From NCBI RefSeq assembly GCF_021379005.1, contig NZ_CP075171.1, forward strand, positions 1,984,001 to 2,048,000: a DNA stretch of 64,000 nucleotides, given 5' to 3'. Origin of the DNA: Leptodesmis sichuanensis A121 (GTDB taxonomy: Bacteria; Cyanobacteriota; Cyanobacteriia; Leptolyngbyales; Leptolyngbyaceae). Position 1 is the first letter of the stretch, and every line of letters begins with the position of its first letter. The position numbers and the translations under genes were made by a program. Below the pieces are notes generated by a model. The model worked only from the letters and a program-made list of their open reading frames with translations. It made no database searches and had not been told where the DNA came from. Below, in pieces: positions 1-9,154 of the stretch.

Positions 1-53
1 AACTTACCTTCTTGAAAGCACTAAATTCGGTTGGTTGCACGCCAACAGGTCTA

Positions 54-61
54 GCAAAAAT
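54..61. repeat. Target-site duplication, left copy
   Basis: The 8-mer gcaaaaat lies directly outside the left terminal inverted repeat of the ISL3 element and is repeated exactly outside the right one (1309-1316). Eight bp is the usual duplication size for ISL3 elements. A perfect pair indicates a recent, unrearranged insertion. Confidence 0.85.
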
Positions 62-92
62 GGTTCTCCCGTTAGTACTGTGATAACTTTAT

Positions 93-719
93 TTAATCAG
101 AGAAGCAGGCTAATAGTCTTTCTCGAAAATTGTTGAAATTGACAAAGCCATAAGCTTGCCGTTTAATCAATTTAATTCGGTTGTTGATTCCCTCCATTGC
201 GCCACTCGTTGTGCGATTCCGAAAGTAGTTGCTAATCCCATCTAAATGGTTACGAATCGTTGTGCTTGCTTCACTATAGACGACTCGCGCTTGATCGAGC
301 CACCCTTGGATCTGACGCTTGCCTTCCTCAACGGTTAATGGTTGTTCATAAATCGCGCGAAACTCTTCTTTCCACTCATAGGCTTTTCCTAATCGCTTTG
401 ACCGTTTCAGAATCTCTTCTAACTTTGTCTTTTCTTCTGCTGTTAAATCCTTGCCATTCTTGAGCAAAATGAATTTGCTACCTCGGTCTGATACACCCGA
501 TTGTCTACGAATTTTATTTAACTCCTCATTGACTAATTTCATGACATGAAAGCGGTCAATCACTACCACGGCATTGGGAAACACTTTCTTGACTACCTTT
601 GGGAATCCTCCCCACATATCCACGCTCACCTCTTCAACTTTTGCACGCACCTCTATGGGCTGCTGCTTCAGGATTTCAATAATGTCTTCCTGTTGGTGAC
701 TGTCAATCACTTCAATCAA
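93..719 (-). CDS. ISL3 transposase, C-terminal catalytic part (-1 frame)
   Basis: C-terminal part of the same transposase, matching the ISL3-type DDE domain (DDE_Tnp_ISL3). The second catalytic Asp is visible in VVVIDRFHV and the Glu in SGAMEGINNR. The first Asp (RIGIDEI) lies upstream of the TTG at 719 but in the same frame, so a full enzyme of about 384 residues requires a -1 shift or one extra base at 823-829. Translation from the TTG at 719 would give a fragment without the first Asp, so independent activity is unlikely. Confidence 0.85.
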   Translation of the reverse strand: MIEVIDSHQQEDIIEILKQQPIEVRAKVEEVSVDMWGGFPKVVKKVFPNAVVVIDRFHVMKLVNEELNKIRRQSGVSDRGSKFILLKNGKDLTAEEKTKLEEILKRSKRLGKAYEWKEEFRAIYEQPLTVEEGKRQIQGWLDQARVVYSEASTTIRNHLDGISNYFRNRTTSGAMEGINNRIKLIKRQAYGFVNFNNFRERLLACFSD

Positions 720-1246
720 TTTCCCGGCCTCAACGTCGCCGATAACGGTGGCGAAGTTTTGATGCCCTTTCCGCTTGCTGATTTCATCAATCCCAATGCG
801 TTTGACTCCTGCCCATCCCGTGTTTTTTTCTGTGCATACTGATGCTTGAAAATCCCTTCAATGCGCTCAAAGCTTAATCCTTCTACGCGACCCACTTGCT
901 CCATACTTGACAGTTGTACTTGCTGGTAAATATGCTCCTCATAGCGTCGAGTGTACTGCCGTCCTGCATCCATAAATGTCAATGACTCAGTAAAATAACG
1001 TTGGCAATCACGACAATAAAACTGACGACGAGGAATTTTCAAATAAGTGACTTGGCCAAAAATCGATAGGTCTCGAATCAAAATCGGACGGTTTTGATGC
1101 AACTCTGAACTTGATTTCTTACAGTGTGGACAGCTAGATTCTTGATTGAGCAAGCGCAACTTTAAGTACACTTCATTGTCTTTTTGAATGCAACTTTCAA
1201 CCGTAACGTGAGGGAAGTTAAGCAATCTATCAAGATGTATGTCCAT
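716..1246 (-). CDS. ISL3 transposase, N-terminal part (zinc ribbon and HTH), upstream of a -1 shift site
   Basis: N-terminal part of an ISL3 transposase. It shows two Cys pairs typical of the family's zinc-ribbon (CPHC near residue 37 and CRDC near 80), followed by the helix-turn-helix region. From about residue 142 the reading frame leaves the family sequence and ends at 716. The correct continuation, beginning GVKRIGIDEI, lies in the -1 frame. The switch maps to seven A residues on the minus strand (plus-strand T run 823-829). This product alone has none of the DDE catalytic residues. It may be a regulatory or DNA-binding product, or simply the result of a one-base deletion. Confidence 0.85.
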   Translation of the reverse strand: MDIHLDRLLNFPHVTVESCIQKDNEVYLKLRLLNQESSCPHCKKSSSELHQNRPILIRDLSIFGQVTYLKIPRRQFYCRDCQRYFTESLTFMDAGRQYTRRYEEHIYQQVQLSSMEQVGRVEGLSFERIEGIFKHQYAQKKTRDGQESNALGLMKSASGKGIKTSPPLSATLRPGN

Positions 1247-1308
1247 TGGCGCAATCCCTGACTGAAAGTATCATATTATACGATTTTCACCCCGGATCCG
1301 GAAGAGCC

Positions 1309-1316
1309 GCAAAAAT
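1309..1316. repeat. Target-site duplication, right copy
   Basis: Exact second copy of gcaaaaat, adjacent to the right inverted repeat of the ISL3 element; pairs with 54-61. Confidence 0.85.
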
Positions 1317-1464
1317 CTTTTTTTAATAATTAAAAATCACTCAAAATCCTACGAGTTCTGGGTTAGTGCGCTCTGAAATTTGCCCATACTGGGCAAAAGG
1401 TATTTTTTAACTTTTCGTAAAGAATTCTCGCTGCAAAAGTAGTTTGACGGTAGGAAAATTAGCA

Positions 1465-4266
1465 ATGCCTAACACAATTGAGCCGCATACAAAAGACTGG
1501 AAATTGAGTGCTCTCCTGAGTGGTATTACCGAACAAATTCAGCGATCGCTAGATCTGCAAAATATTCTCCAAGTTGCTGTAAATGAAGTGAGAGCCTTTT
1601 TGCCGAGCGATCGCGTCATGGTGTACAAATTCCATCCGGATGAAAGCGGCCAGGTGATTGCAGAGTCGGTTGATCAACAACGCTTACCCTCTTTATTAGG
1701 CTTGAATTTTCCGGCAGATGATATTCCGACCAAACATCGAGAACTGTTTGTGCGGTCAAAAGTGCGCTCGATCGTCAATGTGGCAGCCAGGAAAATTGGT
1801 CAAAGCGCTATGCCAGGAGCCGAAATCACTCCTGATATTGAAGATATTACTTATCGTCCCCTGGATGCCTGCCATCAGGAATACTTGACCGCAATGGGGG
1901 TGCAATCCTCAGTTGTGGTTCCTATTATCCATCACGAACGTCTTTGGGGATTACTGGTTGCCCACCATTCAGAACCGAGAACCATTCCGCTCGAAGAGTT
2001 GCAAATCTTGCAAATGGTGGTGGATCAATTTGCAGTTGCGATCGCGCAAGCTGAGTTACTGGCTCAAGCCCAGGACAAAGCTCAACGGGAAACCACCATC
2101 AACCGAATTGCGGACTTACTAAATTCCCTCTCGACGATCGATCTGCAGACGGCCTTAGAAGAAACTGTCATCGCACTCAATGGGGTAGGTGGCAGGCTTT
2201 ATTTACTGCCAACGACCTTCAATGCCAAAGTTGCTGTTCCTGGAGAGAATCAGCCCCTGCCAACCGGAACGTTGTATATTTGTGGCACCCAGCCCACGCT
2301 GCCAGAACAAATGCGGTTTCACTGCATGGAGCAATATCCCATCTGGCAGGATCACTTCGCAACTCAATCTGAGCCTGCGTGGGTGATTCCCGACGTATAT
2401 CAAGTGCCTGAGCTACGCAATCTCCAACCTGGTTTCAAATCCACCTCAATTCGTGGCATCCTGGCTATTCCCTTGCAATATCGTGAACAGCTTCTGGGCT
2501 ACTTGACCGTTTTTCGCTCTGAGATTGAAGTGGAAAGGCTGTGGGCGGGATGGTTTGATCCAGATGAACGACAGGTGCAACCTCGGTTGTCCTTTGAGGT
2601 CTGGAAAGAATCAAAACAGGGGCAACTGCATCTGTGGACTGAGGCAGATGTGGAGTTGGCGCAGGTATTAGGCCGTCAATTTGCCACAGCGATTCAACAG
2701 TACGCCATGCATCAGCAAGTGCAAGCCTTTAATACCCAATTGGAAGCGCAGGTGGCAGAGCGCACGGCTGAATTGCAACTGGCTGGAGAACAACAGGCAG
2801 TTTTGCTGCGAGTCGTTACCAAGATTCGGGAATCGCTGGATCTACAGCATATTTTTAAAACGACGGTGACAGAAGTACGACAATCACTCCAAGTCGATCG
2901 CGTGATCGTTTTCCGCCTTGATCCAGGCTCCAATTTTGACTCTGGTCAGGTAATTGCAGAAGCGGTCGTGCCGCCCTTTGTGGCCACCCTGGGTCGAGTG
3001 ATCCGCGATCACTGCTTTGGTGAAAAATATGCGGCTGAGTATCAACAGGGCAAAATTTATGCCATAGCCAACATTGATGACGCTGAATTACAAAACTGTC
3101 ATCGTGAATTACTAACCCATCTGCAAGTTGTCGCCAATCTCCTCGTGCCCCTGCGGAAAGGCAATGAACTATGGGGCTTACTGGGTGTGCATAGCTGCAC
3201 TCAGCCTCGCACCTGGAGTTCCGCGGACACCCAATTTCTGACTCAGATCGCGGCCCAACTGGATGTCGCCTTGCAGCAAGGGGAGTTATTGGCACAAACC
3301 CAGCAGCAGGCCAAGCAATTAGCCCAGGCCCTGGATGACCTGAAACATGCACATACTCATTTGGTTCAAACGGAGAAAATGTCCAGCCTGGGTCAGTTAG
3401 TAGCTGGGATTGCCCATGAAATCAATAATCCAGTGAACTTTATTTACGGAAATCTAGCCCACGTCAGTAGCTATGCTCAAGATTTGCTGGGTTTGGTAGA
3501 GCTTTATCAGCAGCATTATCCCAATCCGGTTCAAGCCATTTGCGATCGGGCGGAGGAGATTGATCTGGACTTCCTCACTGAGGATTTGCAAAAAACCCTG
3601 TCTTCGATGAGGATTGGGGCCGATCGCATCCGGCAAATTGTTTTGTCTCTCCGCAACTTCTCCCGTCTAGATCAGGCGGAAATGAAGCCTGTCGATATCC
3701 ATGATGGAATTGATAGTACCCTACTGATCCTGCAATACCGACTGAAGCCAAAATCTGATCGCCCGGAGATTACGATTATCAAGGACTACGGCAATCTGCC
3801 ATTGGTGGAGTGTTATGCAGGGCAACTGAACCAGGTATTTATGAATGTTTTAGGCAATGCGATCGAAGCCCTGGAGGATGCTCACAGTAATGGACACTGG
3901 GCACAAACCAACGAAACGGGGGATAAGGCCGATCGCTCCCATTCCCTCCCTGACTCGGAACTGCCCTGCATCTCACCCACGATTCGGATTCAAACTCAGA
4001 TGACAGACGATCAGCGGGTACAAATTCGATTCTTTGACAATGGGCCAGGAATACCGGAAGCCATAAGACAGCGAATCTTTGATCCTTTCTTCACCACCAA
4101 ACCCGTAGGGAAGGGTACCGGGTTAGGGCTTTCCATCAGTTACAAAATTGTCGTAGAAAAGCACGGAGGTATGTTCAAGTGCGAGTCGCAACCCGGTCAG
4201 GGGACAACCTTTTTAGTTGAAGTCCCGGCAAAACAGTCCGGCAAAGCAGACGATAGCGATCGCTAG
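1465..4266 (+). CDS. Multi-GAF photosensor histidine kinase (phytochrome/cyanobacteriochrome type)
   Basis: Soluble sensor kinase of 933 residues. I chose ATG 1465, preceded by taggaaaa, over the TTG at 1444. GAF1 (about 20-195) has the phytochrome-like DDIP motif and a Cys-His pair (C136-H137, in DACHQEYL), where a linear bilin is normally attached. GAF2 (about 210-410) has no such Cys. A coiled coil with VAERTAEL precedes GAF3 (about 445-600), which has a DHCF motif (D515, C517) as in DXCF cyanobacteriochromes and a second Cys-His pair (C545-H546). HisKA carries AHEINNP (H651), and the ATPase domain has N, G1 (DNGPGIPE) and G2 (GTGLGLS) boxes. No response regulator is adjacent. Light sensing is inferred from the Cys motifs. 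The insertion sequence lies just upstream and may have displaced the native promoter. Confidence 0.9.
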   Translation: MPNTIEPHTKDWKLSALLSGITEQIQRSLDLQNILQVAVNEVRAFLPSDRVMVYKFHPDESGQVIAESVDQQRLPSLLGLNFPADDIPTKHRELFVRSKVRSIVNVAARKIGQSAMPGAEITPDIEDITYRPLDACHQEYLTAMGVQSSVVVPIIHHERLWGLLVAHHSEPRTIPLEELQILQMVVDQFAVAIAQAELLAQAQDKAQRETTINRIADLLNSLSTIDLQTALEETVIALNGVGGRLYLLPTTFNAKVAVPGENQPLPTGTLYICGTQPTLPEQMRFHCMEQYPIWQDHFATQSEPAWVIPDVYQVPELRNLQPGFKSTSIRGILAIPLQYREQLLGYLTVFRSEIEVERLWAGWFDPDERQVQPRLSFEVWKESKQGQLHLWTEADVELAQVLGRQFATAIQQYAMHQQVQAFNTQLEAQVAERTAELQLAGEQQAVLLRVVTKIRESLDLQHIFKTTVTEVRQSLQVDRVIVFRLDPGSNFDSGQVIAEAVVPPFVATLGRVIRDHCFGEKYAAEYQQGKIYAIANIDDAELQNCHRELLTHLQVVANLLVPLRKGNELWGLLGVHSCTQPRTWSSADTQFLTQIAAQLDVALQQGELLAQTQQQAKQLAQALDDLKHAHTHLVQTEKMSSLGQLVAGIAHEINNPVNFIYGNLAHVSSYAQDLLGLVELYQQHYPNPVQAICDRAEEIDLDFLTEDLQKTLSSMRIGADRIRQIVLSLRNFSRLDQAEMKPVDIHDGIDSTLLILQYRLKPKSDRPEITIIKDYGNLPLVECYAGQLNQVFMNVLGNAIEALEDAHSNGHWAQTNETGDKADRSHSLPDSELPCISPTIRIQTQMTDDQRVQIRFFDNGPGIPEAIRQRIFDPFFTTKPVGKGTGLGLSISYKIVVEKHGGMFKCESQPGQGTTFLVEVPAKQSGKADDSDR

Positions 4267-4348
4267 CTAGGAATTCAGGTGGAGGGCAGAAAGCACCATC
4301 CATTCTTAAATTCTTTGGAGAATGGTATTCCAAGGATAAGCTGTCCTG

Positions 4349-4370
4349 CTTCTGCCTTCTGCCTTCTGCC
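4349..4370. repeat. Tandem heptanucleotide repeat (cttctgc x3)
   Basis: Three adjacent copies of a 7-bp unit between the convergent kinase and dehydrogenase genes. It is the same class of short tandem heptad seen at 21641, 22161, 33080 and 44316. Confidence 0.7.
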
Positions 4371-4371
4371 T

Positions 4372-5457
4372 TTATACTGCCACTACAGGAAGATGGGGCG
4401 TATGCACCTCCACATCTTGCTGCCAGGGTTGACCATCCAGGGCAATTTGTTCAATCAGGCTGGCTAAACGCAAGGCTTTGAGCGCCTGTTCTCCGCCGAC
4501 AGAAGGTTGATTGCCTCCCCGCACACAGGTGACAAAATGTTCTAGCTCGGCGTGCAGCGGCTCGATATTGCTGGTGTAGACCTTTTCGATCAAGCCATCT
4601 TGGCGATAGAGTACCTGGCCGTAATCGGTCATGCAGTTAGCAGTCGTTTGCCGATGGATCAGAATTTCGTGATTCAGAAAGTCGGCTTCAGTCAGAGAAT
4701 TTTTACAGTGAGCGGCAATCCGCCGAATCTTGCGATGGGTGACTTTGCTGGAAGTCAGGGTAGCGACAATGCCATTGGCAAATCCCAAGGTCGCCGTGAC
4801 ATAATCCAGATAGCCAGAACCAGAAGCGCGGCTACCGCTGGCGGTTAATCTGACTACAGGAGCTGCAGCCAGTTCCAGCAGCAAATCAATGTCATGAATC
4901 ATCAGGTCGAGAACAACGGAGACATCATTGGCCCGCTGCGAATAGGGACTCATTCGATGAGCTTCTAAGGCCAGCAACTCTTCGGTTTTCAGTACCTTGC
5001 TCAATTCCTGGAAAGCTGGGTTAAACCGTTCAATATGGCCGACCTGGAGAATACATTGAGACTCGGCAGCGGCATTCACTAAAGATTCCGCTTCCACAAT
5101 GCTGGCCGCGATCGGTTTTTCAATCAGTACATGCACTCCGGCCTGTAGACAAGCCATGCCAACGCTGTGGTGTAGGCGGGTAGGAACGGCAACACAGACT
5201 GCATCAACGTGGGGCAACAGATCCCGGTAGTCTTCAAAGAAGCGCACCCGGTACTTGCTGGCTGTATCAATTCCTCGCTCCACATTGACATCTGAAACTC
5301 CCACCATTTCCACATCCTTTAACATACTCAGGATGCGGGCGTGGTGCTGTCCCATATTGCCAACCCCAATCACACCCACACGGATAGGTTCAAATGGACT
5401 ACGCAAGGGATGCGTACCCGACCCTCCGAACGATGTATTATTTTGCACTCCTGTCAT
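4372..5457 (-). CDS. Gfo/Idh/MocA family NAD(P)-dependent oxidoreductase
   Basis: A 361-residue two-domain dehydrogenase. The N-terminal Rossmann fold has the glycine motif VGVIGVGNMGQHHARIL (about residues 27-43), and EKPIAAS carries the conserved Lys of the family's EKP motif. The C-terminal domain contains the family signature around DLMIHDIDLLLEL. These enzymes oxidise or reduce sugars, inositols or sugar nucleotides, and I cannot tell the substrate. The gene stands alone between a convergent kinase and a divergent exported-protein gene. The first 25 residues are poorly conserved-looking, so the true start could be slightly downstream. Confidence 0.85.
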   Translation of the reverse strand: MTGVQNNTSFGGSGTHPLRSPFEPIRVGVIGVGNMGQHHARILSMLKDVEMVGVSDVNVERGIDTASKYRVRFFEDYRDLLPHVDAVCVAVPTRLHHSVGMACLQAGVHVLIEKPIAASIVEAESLVNAAAESQCILQVGHIERFNPAFQELSKVLKTEELLALEAHRMSPYSQRANDVSVVLDLMIHDIDLLLELAAAPVVRLTASGSRASGSGYLDYVTATLGFANGIVATLTSSKVTHRKIRRIAAHCKNSLTEADFLNHEILIHRQTTANCMTDYGQVLYRQDGLIEKVYTSNIEPLHAELEHFVTCVRGGNQPSVGGEQALKALRLASLIEQIALDGQPWQQDVEVHTPHLPVVAV

Positions 5458-5695
5458 CTCCTCACCACCATGAAAGGGCTAGTTGGTTGCAATGAGCCAC
5501 TTTAGCCATCCAGATAGTACCACAGTGACTCAATTTATGAAGAATTCCAAAGCGATTCCGATGTTCCTTCCCGAAAAATCTTGTCAGTAGTTTCTTGCGG
5601 TTTTTAAACAGTTTGGTTTTCAGGGACAGGAATGTTAGAAAGTAGGGAATCTTCGCATCCATCGCTCAGTTCCATTTCGTGTCTGAATCGTTACG

Positions 5696-7309
5696 ATGAG
5701 ACGCTTCCTCCACTCCCACATCACCTCCCGCATTTTGGCCCGCCCACGCACTGTAAAAGCGATCGCCGCCGCCAGTGCCCTGATTCTTCTAGGGTTAGCC
5801 ATTAAGCCTGCCCCCAGATCCAATGCGGGTATTTTAGATACCCCAGCGACCGTTCAGAAGCAACCTCAAGCCACTTCCTCAGCCAGGGTTCTCCAACGCC
5901 AGCAACAGGTACGCCAGATTCGGCCAGACAACTTTGACCTGGAACGGTTCCCGCTGCAGAAGACCAATGAATCTCACTGGCGGCATTTGCTCTGGACAAC
6001 GGCAGTCGTGGAACCGCAGGAAGCATTTGTCGCCGCAGCCCTCAACAAAATTCTGGCGCAAACGGTTCGTCCAGACCTATCGGATACGGAAAAAGCAATT
6101 GTGGACATGGCCATGAAGGTTGGGACGCAGCTTTATCTCAGTGATCCCAACTTTTATGGCTCCATTGGCCAGCGATTTTTAGAGACGATCGATCAGAGCA
6201 CCGATCCCGAATGGGTGGCGGTTTCTCTATCGGGATTGGCAAAGGGGGGGATGGTGGCCACGGAACTGCAACGCATGGGAAATCAGGTCAAATCTCGCTT
6301 TCCCGGATGGACGACCAATGTGTTTTTGCAGACCACCCTGCAGGAAATTGATGATGCCACCACTCCCCAGCCGCTACCGCCGTTGCGGGATCTGTTGACC
6401 TGGACGATCGCACCGCAACAACTGCATCTATATGTCCTGTGTCGCCCCAACCGGAGAATCCTCTGTCAGGCTATTCTGAAAGACCGCAGCGGTGAGTTTG
6501 TCAAACAAAATGGCCAACTCTGGTCAGTCCCCTTGTTGCTGGAATCGATTCATGGCCTGGGCTGGAATTTCACCAGAGGCCAAACCCCTCAGGGAATTTA
6601 TCGGATTGAGGGCACCGTATCCCAACACAATGATGAATTTTTCCGGGCCTACGGTCAGTTTCCGCTGGTGAACCTGTTTGTTCCCTTTGAACCCGGAGCC
6701 AGGCAATTTATCCCCGGTCGTCCCGGAGCGTTCAAGGGCAGTCTGGAAGATTATCAGGCATTGTTACCTCCGTCCTGGCGCAGTTACCGTCCCATCCAGC
6801 AAACCTACTGGGCGGGACGATCGGGCCGCAGTCTGTTCCGCATTCATGGTTCTGGGGAATCTCCTGATTTTTTCAGCGGTAAGGACAAAAACTATCCCAA
6901 CAGCTATGAGTGGAACCCGACCATCGGCTGTCTGTCGGCCCTGGAACTGTATAGCGATCGGGGTCAATTGCTGAAATCCGATATGCCAAAAATTCTGCGC
7001 ACCCTGCAAACAGCGGGTGGGAGAAACTTTTCAGGTTATTTAATGGTGGTTGATGTGCCTGCCGATGGTAAAGATCCCATTTCTCTGGAGGCAGTTCAGT
7101 CTGAAATCGCCAGTCGTCAAGCCCGATCGCGCGATCGTCCTGACCAAAAGCGGATCATCCTGGCTAAATCAACACCTGCAAAGAAACCTGCATCCACGAC
7201 TCGCAAACTCATCAAACCCAACCAACTCGTGAAAGTGACTCCCCGTTCTCAACCTCAACCCATCAGACAAACGGCGGAAACTCTGCAACCGATCCCGATC
7301 GCCTATTGA
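5696..7309 (+). CDS. Exported or membrane-anchored protein with L,D-transpeptidase-like residues
   Basis: A 537-residue protein with an N-terminal hydrophobic segment (about 20-38) after a basic start, so it is probably anchored in or exported across the membrane. I do not recognise a named family with certainty. Around residues 385-425 it has RIHGSGESP followed by NPTIGCLSALELY, a His/Gly...Gly-Cys arrangement like the catalytic HG...GC of YkuD-type L,D-transpeptidases. The C-terminal 70 residues are basic, Pro/Ala/Lys rich and probably disordered, possibly wall-binding. A peptidoglycan role is inference from this motif alone. The following glycosyltransferase gene is on the same strand 115 bp away. 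Confidence 0.7.
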   Translation: MRRFLHSHITSRILARPRTVKAIAAASALILLGLAIKPAPRSNAGILDTPATVQKQPQATSSARVLQRQQQVRQIRPDNFDLERFPLQKTNESHWRHLLWTTAVVEPQEAFVAAALNKILAQTVRPDLSDTEKAIVDMAMKVGTQLYLSDPNFYGSIGQRFLETIDQSTDPEWVAVSLSGLAKGGMVATELQRMGNQVKSRFPGWTTNVFLQTTLQEIDDATTPQPLPPLRDLLTWTIAPQQLHLYVLCRPNRRILCQAILKDRSGEFVKQNGQLWSVPLLLESIHGLGWNFTRGQTPQGIYRIEGTVSQHNDEFFRAYGQFPLVNLFVPFEPGARQFIPGRPGAFKGSLEDYQALLPPSWRSYRPIQQTYWAGRSGRSLFRIHGSGESPDFFSGKDKNYPNSYEWNPTIGCLSALELYSDRGQLLKSDMPKILRTLQTAGGRNFSGYLMVVDVPADGKDPISLEAVQSEIASRQARSRDRPDQKRIILAKSTPAKKPASTTRKLIKPNQLVKVTPRSQPQPIRQTAETLQPIPIAY

Positions 7310-7424
7310 GAACCCATATGCTGGTTAGCCTGGGGTCGGCCTTGTTTATTAGGGTGACTTTAGCGGGAGATGCCTCACGAGAAGTGATCAGTCATGGGGC
7401 GCAGGGGGTTGTCAGGGTCAGGAG

Positions 7425-9143
7425 ATGACCAGTAGGTTAGGAGAAATGATGGGGAGTTGGAACGGTAGCACATTGGGCAAGTTAAAAAGAATCACCTTTC
7501 AGCCCTGGATAGATCCCCTGTGGATGGTGGCCTTGGGCTTAGCCGCACTTTTGTTACTGACCGTGAATCTGGGAGGGGTACCCCTGCGAGACTGGGACGA
7601 AGGGACCGTAGCTCAGGTAGCGCGGGAAATCTGGCGATCGTCTACCGATCCAGTTTCTTCCCCCACTGGCTCTCTCACCTGGCTCTATCCCACCCTGGAA
7701 GGACAACCGTACCTCAACAAACCGACGCTGCTCCATATCCTGATTGCTCAGTGTTTTGCGATCGGGGGTGTGAATGAATGGATGGCCCGCCTGCCAGGAG
7801 CACTATTAACGGCCCTTTCTGTGCCCCTGCTCTATGGAATTGGCCGCGAAATTTTCGTTAAGCGTACCCCTGCCGTATTCGCCGCCTTAATTTATCTGAC
7901 CTGGCTGCCCGTGGTTCGGCATGGGCGGTTAGCCATGTTGGACGGTGCCCTGGTTTGTTTTTTTCTCTTCAGTCTCTGGTGTTTATTGCGGGCACGGCGA
8001 GATTTGCGCTGGGGGCTGGGCGTTGGCATTGGGTTTGGGCTAATGGCGCTGACGAAGGGACCGATCGCCTTATTGCTAATCGGCCTTGGCTTTGGCTTCA
8101 TCGCCTGGGATACGCCCCGGTTGTTGACCTCCCGCTATCTCTGGTGTGGTATGGGGTTAGGGAGTGCGCCTGCGATCGCCTGGTATGGGGCACAGTGGGT
8201 ACGCTACGGCCCCTCTTTTTGGGGAATCAATCTGGTAGACCAATCCTTCAGTCGGCTCTGGAAACCCGTAGAGGGGAATCAAGGAGCCGTCTGGTATTAC
8301 CTCTGGGAAATTCTGAAGTACACCCTGCCCTGGCTCATATTTCTGCCCCAAGGGTTTTGGTTGGCCTGGAAAAACCGGGAGTTGGGCTGGGCCAAACTGG
8401 TGTTGCTGTGGTCAGCAGTCTATCTGCTCGTCATTTCCTTGATGCAAACCAAGCTTCCCTGGTACATCATGCCGCTCTACCCGGCCTTAGCGCTGGTGGC
8501 CGGAGCAATGCTGGCAACCATCTGGAACCCTAAAGATATAATTGGCATCCGTCCCATTACTCAGCGCAAATTTTCGCAATCGTGGATCATGGCGTTGGGT
8601 GGGTTGGCGACAGTGGGCTGGATCCTGTGTCTTATCTTCAGTCCTATAGGGCCATTCCCACAGCCGATATTAGACATTATTGTGACCGCGATCGCCCTAA
8701 CCCTAACTGTGACGACGATTCTGGTCATCCGCCAGGATTCTCAATTCATTCTAGTGCTGATGTGGGGATGCTACGTTTCACTGCTGTTATTGATGGTATC
8801 TCCCTACTGGTTATGGGAACTGCAGGAAAGCTACCCGGTGAAGCCCGTAGCAACCCTGATTCAACAAAACACTCCCCCTGAAACGGTAGTGCTTACCTCC
8901 TATCCGGATGGACGACCCTCGCTGAATTTCTATAGCGATCGTCGGGTTATCCCGATCGCAGAAAAGCAAATTCCGGCCCGCTGGTCACAACAACCTTATC
9001 CCTATCTGCTAACGGATCAGGCCACACTGAAACGACTGGCTTTACCCTCGGTGCAGGTTTTAGGGATGGCAGAAGGCTGGTTGCTGGTCGAGCGGGCGCA
9101 AAACTTGAAAGTAGCCCAACAATCAGCGAACAGGCCAGGTTGA
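7425..9143 (+). CDS. GT-C membrane glycosyltransferase, family 39 (ArnT/PMT-like)
   Basis: A polytopic membrane protein of up to 572 residues. After the first membrane span it has RDWDEGT, the Asp-Glu catalytic loop motif of GT39/ArnT-like transferases, and then EGQPYLNKPTLLH, also typical of the group. About ten further hydrophobic segments follow, then a periplasmic C-terminal domain. Such enzymes move a sugar from a polyprenyl phosphate carrier to lipid or protein acceptors. The start is uncertain: aggag at 7439-7443 is better spaced for ATG 7449 than for ATG 7425, which would give 564 residues. Confidence 0.88.
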   Translation: MTSRLGEMMGSWNGSTLGKLKRITFQPWIDPLWMVALGLAALLLLTVNLGGVPLRDWDEGTVAQVAREIWRSSTDPVSSPTGSLTWLYPTLEGQPYLNKPTLLHILIAQCFAIGGVNEWMARLPGALLTALSVPLLYGIGREIFVKRTPAVFAALIYLTWLPVVRHGRLAMLDGALVCFFLFSLWCLLRARRDLRWGLGVGIGFGLMALTKGPIALLLIGLGFGFIAWDTPRLLTSRYLWCGMGLGSAPAIAWYGAQWVRYGPSFWGINLVDQSFSRLWKPVEGNQGAVWYYLWEILKYTLPWLIFLPQGFWLAWKNRELGWAKLVLLWSAVYLLVISLMQTKLPWYIMPLYPALALVAGAMLATIWNPKDIIGIRPITQRKFSQSWIMALGGLATVGWILCLIFSPIGPFPQPILDIIVTAIALTLTVTTILVIRQDSQFILVLMWGCYVSLLLLMVSPYWLWELQESYPVKPVATLIQQNTPPETVVLTSYPDGRPSLNFYSDRRVIPIAEKQIPARWSQQPYPYLLTDQATLKRLALPSVQVLGMAEGWLLVERAQNLKVAQQSANRPG

Positions 9144-9154
9144 AGACTTTCTGC

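Larger units (their letters stand above)
62..1308 (-). mobile_element. ISL3-family insertion sequence, complete, 1247 bp
   Basis: The element is bounded by imperfect terminal inverted repeats of about 25 bp. The left end begins ggttctcccg at 62; the right end, read on the minus strand from 1308, begins ggctcttccg. About 14 of the first 25 positions match. Both ends are flanked by the same 8-mer gcaaaaat. The only cargo is a transposase on the minus strand, broken into two overlapping frames. Both ends and the duplication are intact, so the element is structurally complete. It sits about 155 bp upstream of the photosensor kinase gene that starts at 1465. Confidence 0.9.

Noticed and set aside
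2855-3352. 165-codon minus-strand frame inside the kinase gene
   Set aside because: Lies wholly opposite well-conserved GAF and coiled-coil coding sequence; no motif.
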